Assembly (NCBI GenBank): GCA_027066795.1
Contig: JAMONA010000023.1
Location: forward strand, 1 to 39,632
Source of the DNA: Candidatus Kaiserbacteria bacterium
GTDB taxonomy: Bacteria > Patescibacteriota > Minisyncoccia > Phycocordibacterales > UBA2100
DNA length: 39,632 nucleotides
Direction: 5' to 3'
Part shown: positions 38,925 through 39,632 of the stretch, piece by piece
Position numbering within the stretch: the first letter of the stretch is position 1
Layout of the letters: each line of letters begins with the position of its first letter
Made by a program: the position numbers and the translations under genes
Notes under the pieces: generated by a model
The model's input: only the letters and a program-made list of their open reading frames with translations
Told to the model about the DNA's origin: nothing
The model's database searches: none

Positions 38925-38953
38925 TTGACAAATAGAGAATCGTGTGGTAAAGT
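38925..38953 (+). promoter_or_regulatory. Consensus promoter TTGACA-17 bp-TGG-TAAAGT
   Basis: A perfect TTGACA (38925-38930), a 17-bp spacer and TAAAGT (38948-38953) with an extended TGG. The leader (~90 nt) has a 7-bp hairpin CTTGTGT/ACACAAG (about 38995-39016) before the Shine-Dalgarno. Confidence 0.8.
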
Positions 38954-39048
38954 ATTCAGCAAGTGGGGGGATTGTTTTTTTGAAAATAACCTGTCTTGTG
39001 TCCCTCACTACACAAGAGATGGTTTAAATAAATATGGAGAATATCAAA

Positions 39049-39534
39049 ATGAAACGTTTTTGGGTTGTATTTGCGGTACTTTTTTCTCTTTTGATGGCCA
39101 GCGCAATCGCGCCGGTATCAGCTGGTAATGTTAATTCTGTACAAAATATTGTACAGAAAACGGATGAATTTCAAGGTTTGGTAAAAGTCGCGATTGGCGA
39201 CTTTGGGAAACTAATTCCAGAAATGAAGGTCGAAGAAAAAAAGGGCAACAAAAAAGTCTCACCAGACATGGTGGTGAAAATAAAAAAAGTGGCTGGTAAA
39301 TTTAACATCCTTGTCGTTGAAGGGATGACCTTAGTAGAGGAGTACTCTGTTATTCGTGACCGCCTGGTGTCAGAACTCCTGGTCTGCGGGAAGAAGAATG
39401 ATTACCAATGCATCCTTGAAAAAGGAGAACAGGTTGTCTCAATTGGTGACATGCATCTGCGCATGGTCGAGCAGCTAGCAACGCTTCATTTTTATGGCCA
39501 AATCTTTACGAAAATAGATAACCTATATTATTGA
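39049..39534 (+). CDS. Small secreted protein of unknown function
   Basis: The 161-residue protein has a textbook signal peptide: KRF, hydrophobic 4-18, and a cleavage site near VSAGN (~26). The mature part (~135 residues) is helical and amphipathic with many Lys/Glu (VEEKKGNKKVSPDMVVKIKK, about 65-84) and two close cysteines (LVCGKKNDYQCIL). No family is recognised. The ATG at 39049 is chosen because GGAG (39036-39039) lies 9 nt upstream; an in-frame ATG at 39034 would overlap that site. It differs from its neighbours: fewer ATA codons, more GCG and ATT/ATC, a true Shine-Dalgarno and a perfect -35. Recent acquisition is possible. Confidence 0.75.
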   Translation: MKRFWVVFAVLFSLLMASAIAPVSAGNVNSVQNIVQKTDEFQGLVKVAIGDFGKLIPEMKVEEKKGNKKVSPDMVVKIKKVAGKFNILVVEGMTLVEEYSVIRDRLVSELLVCGKKNDYQCILEKGEQVVSIGDMHLRMVEQLATLHFYGQIFTKIDNLYY

Positions 39535-39557
39535 ATATAAGTTTTCTAAGAAGGCTT

Positions 39558-39584
39558 GGCAGGGTGGTGATAAGTCACCCTGCC
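39558..39584 (+). terminator. GC-rich hairpin after the secreted-protein gene
   Basis: A 9-bp stem GGCAGGGTG/CACCCTGCC with a 9-nt loop, 23 bp after the stop. No T-tract follows, so it may be a transcript-stabilising or factor-dependent 3' end rather than a standard intrinsic terminator. The last 48 bases of the window hold nothing recognisable. Confidence 0.45.
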
Positions 39585-39632
39585 GTAAAGCACCTATCCA
39601 GTTGATTCTAATATAATAGAATTGGCTCGGTA

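Noticed and set aside
1..39632. CRISPR arrays, rRNA, tRNA genes, integrase or transposase
   Set aside because: Reading all intergenic regions gave no spaced direct repeats, no cloverleaf with a T-loop consensus and no recombinase motifs.

Overview
The window looks like a piece of a small-genome Patescibacteria (CPR) chromosome, most likely from the Parcubacteria/Paceibacteria side. Reasons: very compact genes, heavy ATA (Ile) codon use, almost no Shine-Dalgarno sequences, shortened housekeeping proteins (RnpA, YebC, YidC), a PrgI/VirB4/VirB6-like secretion locus with a two-helix pilin of the kind common in CPR genomes, and many lineage-type hypothetical proteins. The genetic code appears standard. 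There is no CRISPR array, rRNA, recognisable tRNA or insertion sequence.

Layout. Positions 1-4014 (+) hold translation genes: the last codons of a probable rplJ, rplL, a winged-helix/nucleotidyltransferase-like protein, a TM-helix channel-like protein, tuf and rpsJ. This block closes with a perfect bidirectional terminator. Positions 4036-7383 (-) hold a phosphoribosyltransferase-like protein, a LysM/M23 murein hydrolase and MurA. Positions 7419-10621 (+) hold a UvrD/PcrA helicase, a GNAT protein and RsmA. Positions 10629-24546 (+) hold a 13-gene type IV secretion-like surface locus: secreted and anchored unknowns, a VirB6-like protein with a huge coiled-coil tail, PrgI, a TraC/VirB4-N-like protein, the VirB4 ATPase, Ig-like and propeller-like surface proteins, and a VirB2-like pilin fused to an eight-cysteine domain. 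No coupling protein, relaxase or VirB11 is visible, so it is probably a surface, pilus or DNA-uptake machine rather than a conjugation system.

Positions 24543-29393 are the replication-origin neighbourhood: jag-yidC-rnpA-rpmH (-) and dnaA-dnaN-DciA-like (+), with DnaA boxes on both sides of dnaA. Positions 29407-39632 carry a class A PBP, ruvC, a fatty-acid desaturase, a domain-deleted YebC, a small Cys/His protein, a large unknown plus ruvB, a structured small RNA with its own consensus promoter (about 36471-36645), a PilB/GspE ATPase, tsaE and a secreted protein of different style.

The strongest non-gene signal is how genes start. At least a dozen coding sequences have a (usually TG-extended) -10 hexamer 6-9 nt upstream of the start codon, which predicts leaderless mRNAs. 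Several of these promoters are divergent pairs squeezed into 23-35 bp. The most expressed genes instead have A/T-rich leaders without a Shine-Dalgarno. Only two genes (34122 and 39049) have a good Shine-Dalgarno. The best candidates for something undescribed are the leaderless mini-promoters, the 36.5 kb structured RNA, and the T4SS-like locus with its Cys-rich pilin fusion.
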